DNA of 64,000 bases from Maritimibacter sp. (GTDB lineage Bacteria > Pseudomonadota > Alphaproteobacteria > Rhodobacterales > Rhodobacteraceae): positions 1 through 64,000 of the forward strand of contig NZVC01000029.1 of assembly GCA_002701395.1 (NCBI GenBank), in the 5' to 3' direction. Below are positions 9,996 to 20,031 of the stretch, one piece after another; the first letter of the stretch is position 1; each line of letters begins with the position of its first letter. A program made the translations under genes and the position numbers. The notes under the pieces were generated by a model. It was not told the origin of the DNA. It saw nothing but the letters and a program-made list of their open reading frames with translations, and did not search any database.

Positions 9996-10843
9996 GCAAT
10001 GCCCTTTCTCATGTCGCGCGCCATCGCTTCTGCCTCGAACAGCAGGGCGGCGTCCAGCCCGGTGTCGAACCCCATGTCGTCCAGCCGTTGCCGCACCAGC
10101 CCCGTGGCCACGTTGCCTGCCGCGCCGGGGGCGAACGGACAGCCGCCAAGCCCGCCCGCCGCCGCGTCGAACACCCGAAGCCCCTTGGCGACGGCGGTCT
10201 CGATATTCGCCAGCGCCATGCCGCCGGTGTCGTGGAAATGGCCCGCAAGTTTTACCGCCGGAACCCGGTCCAGCACCGCGTCCAGCATCGCGCCGACCTG
10301 TTCGGGGGTGCCCCGGCCCAGCGTTTCGCCAAGGCTGATCTCGTAGCAGCCCATCGCGTCCAGCGCGGCGGCGACGCGGGCGACGGCGTCGGGCGGCGTG
10401 GCGCCGTCGTAGGGGCAGACCGCGACGCAAGAGACATAGCCGCGCACCGGGACCGTGGCCGCCTTCGCGACCTCGGCATAGCGGGCAAGGCTTTCGTCGA
10501 TGGTGGCGCCGATGTTGGCCTTGCTGAAGCCTTCCGAGGCGGCGGCGAAGATGGCGATCTCGTCTGCCTTCGCGTCCGTCGCGGCCTGAAGCCCGCGCAG
10601 GTTCGGGACAAGCGCGGCATAGGACACGCCCGGCGCGCGGGCGATGCCGCCGAACACCGCGCCGCTGTCGGCCATCTGCGGCACGCGTTTCGGGTTCACG
10701 AAGGACCCAACCTCGATCCGGCGAAAGCCGGTGCGGGACAACAGGTCGACGAAGGCGATCTTGGCGGCGGTGGGGATCTCGGCCTTCTCGTTCTGAAGTC
10801 CGTCGCGGGGGCCGACCTCGAAAATCTCGGCGCGGTCGGTCAT
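9992..10843 (-). CDS. liuE: Hydroxymethylglutaryl-CoA lyase
   Basis: 283-aa HMG-CoA lyase that cleaves HMG-CoA to acetoacetate and acetyl-CoA. Family markers: the N-terminal VGPRDGLQNE metal/substrate motif, EVGSFVNPKRVPQMAD, HFHDTGGMALAN with metal-ligand histidines, and the flexible catalytic loop GGCPFAPGAAGNVAT with the essential Cys at about residue 235. It overlaps both neighbours by 4 nt (liuD upstream, liuC downstream), so it is translationally coupled. Confidence 0.95.
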   Translation of the reverse strand: MTDRAEIFEVGPRDGLQNEKAEIPTAAKIAFVDLLSRTGFRRIEVGSFVNPKRVPQMADSGAVFGGIARAPGVSYAALVPNLRGLQAATDAKADEIAIFAAASEGFSKANIGATIDESLARYAEVAKAATVPVRGYVSCVAVCPYDGATPPDAVARVAAALDAMGCYEISLGETLGRGTPEQVGAMLDAVLDRVPAVKLAGHFHDTGGMALANIETAVAKGLRVFDAAAGGLGGCPFAPGAAGNVATGLVRQRLDDMGFDTGLDAALLFEAEAMARDMRKGIA

Positions 10844-12777
10844 GCGTCGTCCCCGGCGAAGCGGATCAGGGGGGCGTGCGCCTCGATCTGGGTGCCTTCG
10901 GGGACCAGCACCTCGGCCACCACCGCGTCGCGGGGGGCGGTCAGGGCGTGTTCCATCTTCATCGCCTCCAGCACGGCCAGTTTCTGGCCTGCGCTGACGC
11001 TGTCGCCCGCCGCGACAAGCATCCGGGCCAGCATCCCGGGCATCGGCGCCTCGATGATGTCGGACCCGGAGGCATCCGCCGCCGCGCGGTCGAGCGGGTC
11101 GAGGACGCGGGCCGAGACACCGTCGGGGCCGAACAGGGTGACGGTGCCGCCTTCGGTGTGGCTGGCCGCCGCCGGAGTTCCATCGAACGTCCAGCCCGCG
11201 ACGTTGCGCGCAGTGACGGTCGTTCCGGCGACCTCGATCTCGGCGGTGTCGGGGCCGGTGCGGGCGACGCGGGCGGTGATCTCTTGGCCGTCGATCTCAA
11301 GCGTTATCGTCCGCCACAGCGGCGCCCATAGGGTGAAGCCGGTCAGGGCGTCGGTGTTCGTGTCGGTGTCGGTCGCGGCAAGCGCCGCCTGCGCCAGACG
11401 TGCGGGCGAGGGGGGCGGGACCGCAGTCAGCGCGTCGAGGTCGCGGGCGATCAGCCCGGTGTCGACCTCGCCGCGCGTGAACCCCGCGTGCCGCGCCAGC
11501 GCGCCAAGGAAGGACAGGTTGGTGACGCAGCCCACGACCTCGGTCGCGTCCAGCGCGGCGGCGAGTTTCTTCAGCGCGACGGCGCGGGTCGGGCCGTGGG
11601 TGACGACCTTGGCGATCATCGGGTCGTAGAACGGGCTGATGGCGTCGCCCGCGCGGACGCCGCTGTCGATGCGTGCGGTGGCGGGGAAGGACAGATGCGA
11701 CAGGGTGCCGGTGGCGGGCAGGAAGCCTGCGGGCACGTCTTCCGCGTACAGCCGCGCCTCGAAGGCGTGGCCGGTCAGCGGCACGTCCTGCTGGTGCATC
11801 GGCAGCGGTTCGCCCGCCGCCACGCGAAGCTGCCACGCGACAAGGTCGAGGCCGGTCACTGCCTCGGTCACCGGGTGTTCGACCTGCAGGCGGGTGTTCA
11901 TTTCCATGAACCAGAACCCGTCGGGGCGCAGGCCGTTCGCGCCATCCACGATGAACTCGACCGTGCCCGCGCCGGCATAGCCGATGGCCTTCGCCGCGCG
12001 CACGGCGGCGTCGCCCATCGCGGCGCGCATCTCGGCGGTCATGCCGGGGGCGGGGGCCTCTTCGATGACCTTCTGGTGGCGGCGCTGAAGCGAGCAGTCG
12101 CGCTCGTACAGGTGAATCGCGTCGGTGCCGTCGCCGAACACCTGCACCTCTATGTGTCGTGGCTGTTCGATGTATTTCTCGATCAGCACGGCGGGGTTGC
12201 CGAAAGCCGATTGCGCCTCGCGCTGTGCGGCGGCCAGCTGGTCCGCGAAGTCCGCCGCGTCGTCCACCCGGCGCATCCCTTTGCCGCCGCCGCCCGCGAC
12301 GGCCTTGATCAGCACGGGATAGCCGATGCCGTCGGCTGCACCGGACAGATGGTCCGGGTCCTGCGTGTCGCCGTGATAGCCCGGAACCACCGGCACGCCC
12401 GCGTCCTGCATCAGCGCCTTGGCCGCGTCCTTCAGACCCATCGCCCGGATTGCCCCGGCGGAGGGGCCGATGAAAACCAGACCGGCGGCTTCGACCGCCT
12501 CGACGAACTCCGGGTTCTCGGACAGGAAGCCATAGCCGGGATGGATCGCCTGCGCGCCGGTCTCCAGCGCGGCGGCGATCACGCGGTCGCCGTTCAGATA
12601 GCTGTCGGCGGGCGCGGCGCCGCCGATGTGAACCGCCAGATCCGCCATCGCGACATGGCGCGCCGTGCGGTCGGCGTCGGAATAGACCGCGACCGTGGAC
12701 ACGCCCCTCGCCTTGGCCGTGTCGATCACCCGGCAGGCGATCTCTCCCCGGTTCGCGATCAGGATCCTGTCGAACAT
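10840..12777 (-). CDS. liuD: Methylcrotonyl-CoA carboxylase alpha (biotin) subunit
   Basis: 645-aa biotin-dependent carboxylase subunit. The start at 12777 (MFDRILIANRGEIACRV) is preceded by GGAAGGAG; an in-frame ATG 54 nt further upstream is unlikely because it falls inside the nuclease-like gene. Domains: biotin carboxylase N-domain and ATP-grasp (residues 1-445, with GGGGKGMR and EMNTRLQVEHPVTE), a variable BT-like region, and a biotinyl domain with VLEAMKMEHAL (biotinyl Lys at about 607). It pairs with the carboxyltransferase encoded by liuB. Assignment to methylcrotonyl-CoA rather than propionyl-CoA or geranyl-CoA rests on the flanking liuB, liuC and liuE. Confidence 0.93.
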   Translation of the reverse strand: MFDRILIANRGEIACRVIDTAKARGVSTVAVYSDADRTARHVAMADLAVHIGGAAPADSYLNGDRVIAAALETGAQAIHPGYGFLSENPEFVEAVEAAGLVFIGPSAGAIRAMGLKDAAKALMQDAGVPVVPGYHGDTQDPDHLSGAADGIGYPVLIKAVAGGGGKGMRRVDDAADFADQLAAAQREAQSAFGNPAVLIEKYIEQPRHIEVQVFGDGTDAIHLYERDCSLQRRHQKVIEEAPAPGMTAEMRAAMGDAAVRAAKAIGYAGAGTVEFIVDGANGLRPDGFWFMEMNTRLQVEHPVTEAVTGLDLVAWQLRVAAGEPLPMHQQDVPLTGHAFEARLYAEDVPAGFLPATGTLSHLSFPATARIDSGVRAGDAISPFYDPMIAKVVTHGPTRAVALKKLAAALDATEVVGCVTNLSFLGALARHAGFTRGEVDTGLIARDLDALTAVPPPSPARLAQAALAATDTDTNTDALTGFTLWAPLWRTITLEIDGQEITARVARTGPDTAEIEVAGTTVTARNVAGWTFDGTPAAASHTEGGTVTLFGPDGVSARVLDPLDRAAADASGSDIIEAPMPGMLARMLVAAGDSVSAGQKLAVLEAMKMEHALTAPRDAVVAEVLVPEGTQIEAHAPLIRFAGDDA

Positions 12778-12793
12778 TCGCCGGACTCCTTCC

Positions 12794-13345
12794 TCATGCA
12801 TCGCACCAGCTGCGCCGCTGGCCCCCGTCATAAGGGCGGGCCAGCCCTGACCGGATCATCCGCGTGCTGGCAAGGTCGCCGTCGAAGCCCATCAGCGTCA
12901 GCACCCGGTCATAGCGGTCCCGGTCGCGTGGCGTGGCGACGACCTCGCGCGCGGTCCACAGCTGCCAGCGCAGGTAGTAGGTGGCGGCAACCGCCATGCC
13001 CAGTTCACGGGGACAGCGGGCGTTCATCTCGGGCGTGTCGAAGCCCACGAGGCGTCCCGACACGAAGCCCTGCACCGGACAGTGCATTCGGACGGTGTCG
13101 CCGTCGACGACCATCCAGACCGTGCAACCCTTGCTGTCGCGCCACAGCAGGCTTCCGGCGTCCAGAATGTTGGGGCCGAACAGGAAAAGGAACATCGCGC
13201 CACCAAGAAGCGCCGGCCAGACACGGCGCCGTCGCGCGCGTTTGCCGGGCCGGCCCCGGCGCTGGCCGGGCGGGGTGCCCAGATCCCATTTCGGGTGGCG
13301 CCTTGCGCCCCTGTAGAAGCGGGTTACCCCTTTGCGGCGCGCCAT
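12794..13345 (-). CDS. Membrane-anchored thermonuclease-like (SNase) protein
   Basis: 183 aa. A basic N-terminal stretch of about 40 residues (RRGRPGKRARRRR) precedes one hydrophobic helix (WPALLGGAMFLFLFGPNIL). A staphylococcal-nuclease-like domain follows with VDGDTVRMHCPVQG, GRLVGFDTPEMNARCP and RDRDRYDRVL, which hold the family's Asp, Arg and Glu positions. A periplasmic nuclease tethered to the inner membrane is the natural reading. It lies between liuD (17 nt downstream) and the ASCH gene, with no metabolic link to leucine degradation. The domain is recognised; activity is not certain. Confidence 0.75.
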   Translation of the reverse strand: MARRKGVTRFYRGARRHPKWDLGTPPGQRRGRPGKRARRRRVWPALLGGAMFLFLFGPNILDAGSLLWRDSKGCTVWMVVDGDTVRMHCPVQGFVSGRLVGFDTPEMNARCPRELGMAVAATYYLRWQLWTAREVVATPRDRDRYDRVLTLMGFDGDLASTRMIRSGLARPYDGGQRRSWCDA

Positions 13346-13363
13346 GGCTTGCCCTTTCCCGAC

Positions 13364-13780
13364 CTAGGCATCCGCCAAATCCTCGACCACGCGGAACCGT
13401 TCGCAGATCAGCATCATTTCGGGGTCCCAGCCGCCGTTCCTCTCGAAATAGACGCGGTGGTCCTGCCGCCAGCCTTCCAGCGTCTCGTTCTCGCCCTCGG
13501 CCAGCGCGAATTCCGCGTCCATGTCGCAGAACCGCTTTTCGGTCACGGACACGGTCTCGATCACCACGGCGGGCGTGCCACCCCAGTTCAGCGAGATGTC
13601 GCGGCGGCCGACCACGGGTTTTGGCTCGCCCCCCTCGCCGAAATCGCGCAGGGCGCCGCAGGTGGCGGTCTTCGCGCCCGCGCGCACCAGCGCCAGCAGT
13701 TCGGCGCACATCTCGGGGCCGTCGCCGAACCGGAAGGTCACCGCGCCGGGGTATTTCCGCATCGCTTCATCAAGGGTCAT
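13364..13780 (-). CDS. ASCH-domain protein
   Basis: 138 aa from ATG at 13780, which has GGGAGGA upstream; an in-frame ATG at 13840 overlaps the previous gene. The pattern KYPGAVTFRFGDGPEMCAEL, then GAKTATCGALRDF, then VVIETVSVTEKRF and EGWRQDHRVYF is that of small ASCH proteins (PUA-like fold), which are thought to bind RNA or modified nucleosides. It sits inside the liu operon on the same strand. Confidence 0.8.
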   Translation of the reverse strand: MTLDEAMRKYPGAVTFRFGDGPEMCAELLALVRAGAKTATCGALRDFGEGGEPKPVVGRRDISLNWGGTPAVVIETVSVTEKRFCDMDAEFALAEGENETLEGWRQDHRVYFERNGGWDPEMMLICERFRVVEDLADA

Positions 13781-13829
13781 GGCGATTTTATCCTCCCTGT
13801 GGAATGAACCAGTGATGCCCTCACCAAAC

Positions 13830-14117
13830 TCATCGCGCATTTACCTCTGTGACCCACGTGCCGGGTTGGGGCCGGGCGCCGGTTAGGGCGACACCGACAG
13901 CCCCGTAGGGCGGCACGGGGTGTCCGGTTAGGCAGGATCGTGTCGACACTGCCATACCGTCAGTCCCGTTGCGCCCGAGTTCCCGGATTTCGCATTGGCC
14001 GCCCTCCCACCGAAGCGACATGCCGACGTCCGGTAGGCCCTCGATCTCGGTCATCTGAAGGATGACCCGGCCATTCGGCAATTCGAACACATCTGTGATC
14101 CGCCCACGGAACTCCAT
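13830..14117 (-). CDS. 95-aa uncharacterised protein inside the liu operon
   Basis: The start at 14117 lies 2 nt after the liuB stop, giving tight coupling. The sequence has a beta-rich look (MEFRGRITDVFELPNGRVIL), contains two cysteines (QCEIREL, TRSCLTGH) and ends in VTEVNAR. No family is recognised. Position and strand suggest cotranscription with liuB. Confidence 0.55.
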   Translation of the reverse strand: MEFRGRITDVFELPNGRVILQMTEIEGLPDVGMSLRWEGGQCEIRELGRNGTDGMAVSTRSCLTGHPVPPYGAVGVALTGARPQPGTWVTEVNAR

Positions 14118-14119
14118 CC

Positions 14120-15733
14120 TCACATCCTGAACACGCCAAACCGCGTGTCCTCCACCGGCGCGTTCAGCGCCGCTTGCAGCGATAGCGACAGCACCTGCCG
14201 TGTCTTGCGCGGATCGACGATGCCGTCGTCCCACAGACGGGCCGAGGCATACAGCGGGTGCGACTGGCGCTCGAACATCTCCAGCGTCGGGCGCTTGAAC
14301 TCGGCTTCCTCTTCGTCGGACCATGTGCCGCCCTGCCGCTCGATCGCGTCGCGCTTTACGGTGGCCAGCACGCCCGCCGCCTGCGGCCCGCCCATCACCG
14401 AGATCCGGCTGTTGGGCCATGTCCACAGGAAACGCGGCTGATAGGCGCGGCCCGCCATGCCGTAGTTCCCCGCGCCGAACGAGCCGCCGACCAGCATGGT
14501 GATTTTCGGCACCGAGGTCGTCGCGACCGCCGTCACCATCTTGGCGCCGTGGCGCGCGATGCCTTCGCTTTCGTATTTACGCCCGACCATGAAGCCAGTG
14601 ATATTCTGCAGGAACACCAACGGGATACGGCGCTGGCTGCACAGCTCGACGAAATGCGCGCCCTTGGCGGCGCTTTCGGAGAACAGCACGCCGTTGTTGG
14701 CGACGATGCCGACCGGCCAGCCGTCGACATGGGCAAAGCCCGTCACCAGCGTCTCGCCGAACCGCGCCTTGAACTCGTCGAAGCGCGAACCGTCGACGAT
14801 GCGGGCGATCACCTCTCGGATGTCGTAGGGCGTCGACAGCGACGCGGGCACCACGCCAAGGATCTCGTCGGGATCGTAATACGGGTCCTCCGCCGCCTGC
14901 CGTAGGATGGGGTTCACCCCATCGAACCTGTCCAGCCCAAGCGAGCCCACCGCCTGCCGTGCAAGCGCCAGCGCGTGGGCGTCGTCCTCGGCAAGGTAAT
15001 CGGCCACCCCCGACAGCCGGGTGTGCACGTCGCCGCCGCCAAGATCCTCGGCGCTGACGACCTCTCCGGTGGCGGCCTTCACCAAAGGCGGCCCGGCGAG
15101 GAAGATGGTGCCCTGATCCTTCACGATGATCGTGACGTCCGACATTGCGGGCACATAGGCGCCCCCGGCGGTGCACGAGCCCATGACGACCGCGATCTGC
15201 GGGATGCCTGCCGCACTCATCCGGGCTTGGTTGTAGAAGATGCGGCCGAAGTGGTCTCGGTCGGGGAACACCTCGTCCTGATTGGGAAGGTTCGCGCCGC
15301 CGGAATCCACAAGATAGACGCAGGGCAGGCGGCATTCGGCGGCGATCTCTTGCGCGCGCAGGTGCTTCTTCACGGACAGCGGATAATAGGTGCCGCCCTT
15401 CACGGTGGCGTCGTTGCACACGACCATCACGTCGCGCCCCTGCACGCGGCCGACCCCCGCGATCACACCCGCCGCCGGGGCCGCGCCGTCGTACAGGCCG
15501 TGCGCCGCCGTCGCGCCGATCTCGAGGAAGGGCGCGCCGGAGTCCAGCAGGTTCGCCACCCGCTCGCGCGGCAGCATCTTGCCGCGGGACAGGTGCCGCG
15601 CGCGGGCCTTCTCGCCGCCGCCCGCCGCGGCCAGCGCCGCCGCCTCGGCCACGGTGTCCAGCGCCGCAAGATGGGCCGCCCGGTTCGCCTTGGCCTCTTC
15701 CGATGCGGGGATGAATGCCGATCTGATCCGCAT
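14120..15733 (-). CDS. liuB: Methylcrotonyl-CoA carboxylase beta (carboxyltransferase) subunit
   Basis: 537-aa carboxyltransferase that transfers CO2 from biotin on LiuD to 3-methylcrotonyl-CoA. Family signatures include [39 protein letters not shown], the oxyanion region [16 protein letters not shown], and [18 protein letters not shown] with [15 protein letters not shown] near the C-terminus. The length is usual for the family. A CoA-transferase gene ends 8 nt upstream on the same strand. Confidence 0.95.
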   Translation of the reverse strand: MRIRSAFIPASEEAKANRAAHLAALDTVAEAAALAAAGGGEKARARHLSRGKMLPRERVANLLDSGAPFLEIGATAAHGLYDGAAPAAGVIAGVGRVQGRDVMVVCNDATVKGGTYYPLSVKKHLRAQEIAAECRLPCVYLVDSGGANLPNQDEVFPDRDHFGRIFYNQARMSAAGIPQIAVVMGSCTAGGAYVPAMSDVTIIVKDQGTIFLAGPPLVKAATGEVVSAEDLGGGDVHTRLSGVADYLAEDDAHALALARQAVGSLGLDRFDGVNPILRQAAEDPYYDPDEILGVVPASLSTPYDIREVIARIVDGSRFDEFKARFGETLVTGFAHVDGWPVGIVANNGVLFSESAAKGAHFVELCSQRRIPLVFLQNITGFMVGRKYESEGIARHGAKMVTAVATTSVPKITMLVGGSFGAGNYGMAGRAYQPRFLWTWPNSRISVMGGPQAAGVLATVKRDAIERQGGTWSDEEEAEFKRPTLEMFERQSHPLYASARLWDDGIVDPRKTRQVLSLSLQAALNAPVEDTRFGVFRM

Positions 15734-15741
15734 GCTGGTCC

Positions 15742-16992
15742 TCAGTTTTTCTCTGCCACGGCGGTGGCGCGCCCATGGGCCGACACCGCGCCGCTGGCGA
15801 TCAGGTCTTCGCAGGCGGCGGGGTCCAGTCCAAGGATTTCTGCCAGCACGTCAAGCGTGTCCTCTCCGGCAAGCGGCGGCGCACGGCCCACATCGGGGGC
15901 CACCCCGTCGAACCGCAGCGGTCCACGGACCACGCGCATCTCTCCCGCCGTTGGATGGGTGACGGTCTGGACCAGACCGCGCGCGGCGACGTGTGGCTGT
16001 TCCAGCGCCTCGTCCACGTCAAGGATCGGGGCGTTCGGCACGTCGTGGGCGTCCAGCCGGTCCAGCCAATAGGCCGTGGGTTCCTGCCGCATCCGGTCGT
16101 CGATGGTCGCTTCCAGCGCGTCGCGGTTGGCCAGCCTTTCGTCATAGCGGGCAAAGCGCGGGTCTTCCGCCAATTCGGGCAGACCCAGACAGCGGGTGAA
16201 GCTGACCCAGAACGTCTCGGTCAGGCAGGCGACGATGACGTGCCCGTCCGAGGTGGGGAAGGCGCCGTATGGCACGATGCTGGGATGCTTGGTGCCCACC
16301 GGCGCGGGCGGCTTGCCGGACACGAAATAGATCTGCGCGTGGTAGGTCAGCATCGCCATCAACGAGTCCAGCATCGCCACGTCGACCTTCTGGCCCTTGC
16401 CGGTCTGGCCGCGCTGATGCAGCGCCGCCAGCACGCCGTGCACGGCAAAGATGCTGCCCGCCATGTCGCCCAGCGGCAGGCCCAGCTTGTTGGGCGGCTG
16501 GCCGGGGGCGCGGTTCAGGCTCATGGCGCCGGACAATGCCTGCGCCACGATGTCGAAGGCGGGGCGATCGGTCAGCGGGCTGTCAGCACCAAAACCCGAG
16601 ATACCGCAGTAGATCAGGCCGGGATTGTCCTGCGACAGCTGGTCATAGCCCAGCCCCAGCCGGTCCATCACGCCGGGGCGGAAGTTCTCGATCACGATGT
16701 CGGCCTGCGCCGCCAGCGCGCGCGCCACGCCCAAGCCGCGCGGGTCTTTCAGGTCCAGCGCGATGCTGCGCTTGCCCCGGTTCAAGGCGATGAAATAGTG
16801 GCTGAGCGGCCCCTTGAACGGCGGAAAATCCCGCGTCGCGTCGCCGGTGCCAAGCGGCTCGACCTTGATCACGTCCGCGCCCATGTCGGCCAGCGTCAGC
16901 GTCGCATAGGGGCCCGACAGGATGCGCGAGAAATCAAGCACCTTCACGCCCGCCAGCGGGCCGCCGCGATCCGTGCCTCCCCATGCCGTCAT
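15742..16992 (-). CDS. CaiB/BaiF family (class III) CoA-transferase
   Basis: 416 aa. Hallmarks are [20 protein letters not shown] near the N-terminus, [26 protein letters not shown], and [17 protein letters not shown] with the predicted catalytic Asp at about residue 175. It follows the thiolase and precedes liuB on the same strand. Class III enzymes move CoA between carboxylic acids; the substrate cannot be read from the sequence. In this position it might activate acetoacetate or an acyl intermediate of leucine breakdown, which is an inference. Confidence 0.88.
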   Translation of the reverse strand: MTAWGGTDRGGPLAGVKVLDFSRILSGPYATLTLADMGADVIKVEPLGTGDATRDFPPFKGPLSHYFIALNRGKRSIALDLKDPRGLGVARALAAQADIVIENFRPGVMDRLGLGYDQLSQDNPGLIYCGISGFGADSPLTDRPAFDIVAQALSGAMSLNRAPGQPPNKLGLPLGDMAGSIFAVHGVLAALHQRGQTGKGQKVDVAMLDSLMAMLTYHAQIYFVSGKPPAPVGTKHPSIVPYGAFPTSDGHVIVACLTETFWVSFTRCLGLPELAEDPRFARYDERLANRDALEATIDDRMRQEPTAYWLDRLDAHDVPNAPILDVDEALEQPHVAARGLVQTVTHPTAGEMRVVRGPLRFDGVAPDVGRAPPLAGEDTLDVLAEILGLDPAACEDLIASGAVSAHGRATAVAEKN

Positions 16993-17111
16993 CCGTTCCT
17001 CCCTTGCGGCGCCGGTGTACCCGGACGCGCGCCACCCACTGCCAACTGCTCTCTGGCCCCTTTGGACAGGCTGACGCCGCCGGGCCGCTTATGCAACCGG
17101 CGACACGGGCC

Positions 17112-18269
17112 TCAGACCAGTTCCACCGCCACGGCCGTCGCCTCGCCGCCGCCGATGCACAGCGACGCGATCCCGCGTTTCAGCCCCTGCGCCTGCAACG
17201 CGTGCACCAGCGTCACAAGGATGCGCGCGCCCGAGCAGCCGATCGGATGCCCCAGCGCACAGGCGCCGCCGTTCACGTTCAGCCGGTCGCGGGGGATGTC
17301 CAGTTCGCGCATCGCCGCCATCGCCACGACCGCGAACGCCTCGTTTATTTCGTACAGATCGACATCGCCCGAGGTCCATCCCAGCCGGTCCTGCAACTTG
17401 CGGATCGCGTGAACCGGCGCGGTGGTGAACCACGCGGGCGCCTGCGCGTGGCTTGCATGGCCAAGGATGCGCGCCACCGGCGCCATGCCCTTCGCCTCGG
17501 CCACGTCGCGCCGCGCCAGCACAAGCGCCGCAGCCCCGTCCGAGATCGACGACGAGGTCGCCGCCGTGACCGTGCCGCCCTCGCGGAAGGCGGGTTTCAG
17601 CTGCGGGATTTTCTCGGGCCGTGCGCGCGCGGGCTGTTCGTCCTCGGCCACGCCGTCCAGCGCGACGATTTCGGCCGCGAACCCGCCGCCGGAAATCGCC
17701 GCCTTCGCGCGGTCGAGCGAGTCCAGCGTGTAGCCGTCCTGCGCGTCGCGGGTGAACTGGTAATGCTCGGCACAGTCCTCGGCGAAGGTGCCCATCGACC
17801 GGCCCTTGTCATAGGCGTCTTCCAGACCGTCGAGGAACATGTGGTCGGCGACGCGCCCATGCCCCATCCGGTAGCCGCCGCGCGCCTTTTCCAGCAGGTA
17901 CGGCGCGTTCGACATGCTTTCCATGCCCCCGGCGACAACGATGCCCGCGCTGCCGGTCAGGACCGCGTCGTGGGCCAGCATCACCGTCTTCATGCCGGAC
18001 CCGCAGACCTTGTTGACGGTGGTGCAGGGGACCGACTCGGGCAGGCCCGCGCCAAGCGCCGCCTGCCGCGCGGGCGCCTGACCCAGCCCGGCGGGCAGCA
18101 CGCAGCCCATCAGCGCCTCGTCCACGTCGCCCGCCTGCGCGCCGGCACGGTCCAGCGCCGCCCGGATGGCCGCAGAGCCAAGCGCGGTGGCGGTCTGCTG
18201 CGACAGCGCGCCCTGATACGCGCCCATCGGGGTGCGCGCCGCGCCGGTGATGACGATCTCGGTTGTCAT
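17112..18269 (-). CDS. Acetyl-CoA acetyltransferase (thiolase)
   Basis: 385 aa from ATG at 18269 with GGGAGGA 5 nt upstream. Biosynthetic/degradative thiolase II signature: nucleophilic Cys in [10 protein letters not shown] (about residue 89), NEAFAVVAM, and the C-terminal [19 protein letters not shown] carrying the catalytic His and second Cys. It could cleave acetoacetyl-CoA produced downstream of HMG-CoA lyase. It is the first gene of the minus-strand run; the 118-nt gap to the CoA-transferase shows nothing notable. Confidence 0.93.
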   Translation of the reverse strand: MTTEIVITGAARTPMGAYQGALSQQTATALGSAAIRAALDRAGAQAGDVDEALMGCVLPAGLGQAPARQAALGAGLPESVPCTTVNKVCGSGMKTVMLAHDAVLTGSAGIVVAGGMESMSNAPYLLEKARGGYRMGHGRVADHMFLDGLEDAYDKGRSMGTFAEDCAEHYQFTRDAQDGYTLDSLDRAKAAISGGGFAAEIVALDGVAEDEQPARARPEKIPQLKPAFREGGTVTAATSSSISDGAAALVLARRDVAEAKGMAPVARILGHASHAQAPAWFTTAPVHAIRKLQDRLGWTSGDVDLYEINEAFAVVAMAAMRELDIPRDRLNVNGGACALGHPIGCSGARILVTLVHALQAQGLKRGIASLCIGGGEATAVAVELV

Positions 18270-18292
18270 GGTGTCCTCCCTTTGACCCAAGA

Positions 18293-18318
18293 TTGCCTGC
18301 CCCGGACGGGACAGGCAA
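18293..18318 (-). terminator. Stem-loop after the RTX gene
   Basis: Arms TTGCCTG and CAGGCAA, extended by CCC/GGG across one mismatch, with a 4-nt loop. It lies downstream of the RTX stop codon and just upstream of the thiolase start, so it probably separates the two transcripts. Confidence 0.55.
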
Positions 18319-18356
18319 AGGGTTTCGGTGCGGGAGGCGCGGGTCAGGCCGGGCGA

Positions 18357-19868
18357 TCAGACAAGGAAATCGCTTTCGGTGACGCCGGTGGTGCCCGCAA
18401 GCAGAACGCGCATGTCGGTGCTGCCGTCGCCGTCGGCATCGACCCAGACGGTGGTGTTGCCGCCACCCTCGGTGGTGCGCAGTCCCGGCGAACCGGTGTA
18501 GCTGCCAAGAATGCTGACGGTCAGCGTCCCCGCGACAAGACCGGTGAAGTCCAGCACGTCTTCGCCCACGGTGAAATCAAGGATTGTATCCTCGGCGCCC
18601 GAGGCGCTGTCCGACACGCGGGTGAAGACGAAATCATCCTGCCCGCTGCCGCCGGACATCTCGTCGATGCCAAGCCCGCCTTTCAGCGTGTCGTTGCCGT
18701 CGCCGCCGTCCATCGTGTCGTTGCCGATCCCGCCGAACAGCAGGTCGTCGCCTTCGCCGCCCTCGATGATGTCCGCGCCCGCACGGCCCGTCATCTCGTC
18801 ATCGCCGGTTTGACCGTAGATCAGGTCATTGCCGCGCCCGCCGTCCATCGTGTCCGACCCTGCGCCGCCCTCCATCGTGTCGCGCGAGCCGTCGCCGAAC
18901 AGCATGTTGTCGCCCGAGTTGCCATAGATGCCGTTCTGCGAGCTGTTGCCGGTGCCCGCGAAGTCGCCGCTGCCCAGCAGGCGCAGGTTCTCGATAAAGC
19001 CGCCAAGGGTGAAATCGGTCTCGGCGTTCACCTCGTCGACGCCGCCGCCGGGGGCTTCGAACAGCACCGTGCTGCTGTCATCGACGTAATAGGTATCCGC
19101 ACCGCCGCCGCCAAGGACCCAGCCCAGCACGGTCCCGCCGCGCCCGTCGAACACGTCGTCGCCGGTGCCAAGCTCGACATCGCCGGCAAGGGTGCCTGCG
19201 TTGACCAGCCGGTCGCCGAAGTCGCTTAGTCGAACCGACAACACGGGGCCCGCGATCAGGCCGGTATTCACGACGTCGATGGAGTCGCTGGCAGCGTCGG
19301 CCTCGACCCCTGCCACATTCTCGTCCGTGCTTCGGATCTCACCGCTGTTGTGGACAGAGCCGTATGACGAGATGAATTCGACGCCGCCGCCGCCCGACGT
19401 AAGACCTGTGTTGGTGACGGAAACGTTCGCGGAACCCGTCAGGTAAATCGCAGACTGGTACATGCCCAGCATGTTGCCGTGGTTTTCGACAATCCCGTTG
19501 TCGTAATCTTGGAGAAAGGCACCCCAATTGCCCGAAACATCGCCGGCGTTCTGAAGGTAGTTGCCTGACCCGGTCATGTAGACGGCGGAGTTGCCGGCAA
19601 TACTTAGCGTCCGCACGATGCCGTCCGGGCCGATGTCAAGGCGGTTGTTACCGATGTCAAATTCGTCGTCGAACAGTTGGATCGCGTTGGAATTCACCGC
19701 GATGACACTGCCATCAATCGCCACCTCAAAACCGTTGAAGCCGGCGGCCGCGCGCCGTACTGCGGTGCCCGACGCAACAACCAGTTCCGCGTCGGAAGAA
19801 ACGTAAAGCCGCTCGTTATCAGCCAGATCCACGGGCGTGCTGGAATCCACCGTTATCGTTACTGTCAT
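18357..19868 (-). CDS. RTX-type calcium-binding repeat protein, probable type I secretion substrate
   Basis: 503 aa. The start at 19868 has GGAG 8 nt upstream; there is no Sec signal peptide. Residues about 60-260 have an Asn/Gly/Thr-rich solenoid look ([30 protein letters not shown]). Residues about 305-430 hold glycine-rich nonapeptides such as [19 protein letters not shown], the calcium-binding beta-roll motif. The protein ends in VTESDFLV, a common C-terminus of RTX secretion signals. No ABC exporter gene is adjacent, so secretion must rely on a system elsewhere. An adhesin or surface-layer role is more likely than a toxin because no catalytic domain is seen. Confidence 0.85.
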   Translation of the reverse strand: MTVTITVDSSTPVDLADNERLYVSSDAELVVASGTAVRRAAAGFNGFEVAIDGSVIAVNSNAIQLFDDEFDIGNNRLDIGPDGIVRTLSIAGNSAVYMTGSGNYLQNAGDVSGNWGAFLQDYDNGIVENHGNMLGMYQSAIYLTGSANVSVTNTGLTSGGGGVEFISSYGSVHNSGEIRSTDENVAGVEADAASDSIDVVNTGLIAGPVLSVRLSDFGDRLVNAGTLAGDVELGTGDDVFDGRGGTVLGWVLGGGGADTYYVDDSSTVLFEAPGGGVDEVNAETDFTLGGFIENLRLLGSGDFAGTGNSSQNGIYGNSGDNMLFGDGSRDTMEGGAGSDTMDGGRGNDLIYGQTGDDEMTGRAGADIIEGGEGDDLLFGGIGNDTMDGGDGNDTLKGGLGIDEMSGGSGQDDFVFTRVSDSASGAEDTILDFTVGEDVLDFTGLVAGTLTVSILGSYTGSPGLRTTEGGGNTTVWVDADGDGSTDMRVLLAGTTGVTESDFLV

Positions 19869-19992
19869 AGCATTTGCTCCAAGAATTTGGTTTCAGCGCC
19901 GATCAATCAATGACGCAAGGTAAAGATTACCACGTTCCAAGAGCGCTTTATAAAAATGCGCGGGCATAGGCGGAAATTTGCACGTATAAGTA

Positions 19993-20027
19993 GAACGCCC
20001 CGCCAGTTCGTGGCTGGCGGGGCGTTC
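19993..20027. terminator. Strong terminator of the pao-like operon
   Basis: Perfect 14-bp stem (arm GAACGCCCCGCCAG) with a 7-nt loop, starting 4 nt beyond the stop of the molybdenum subunit gene. The 120 nt beyond it are AT-rich and carry the promoter region of the RTX gene. Confidence 0.85.
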
Positions 20028-20031
20028 GGTG

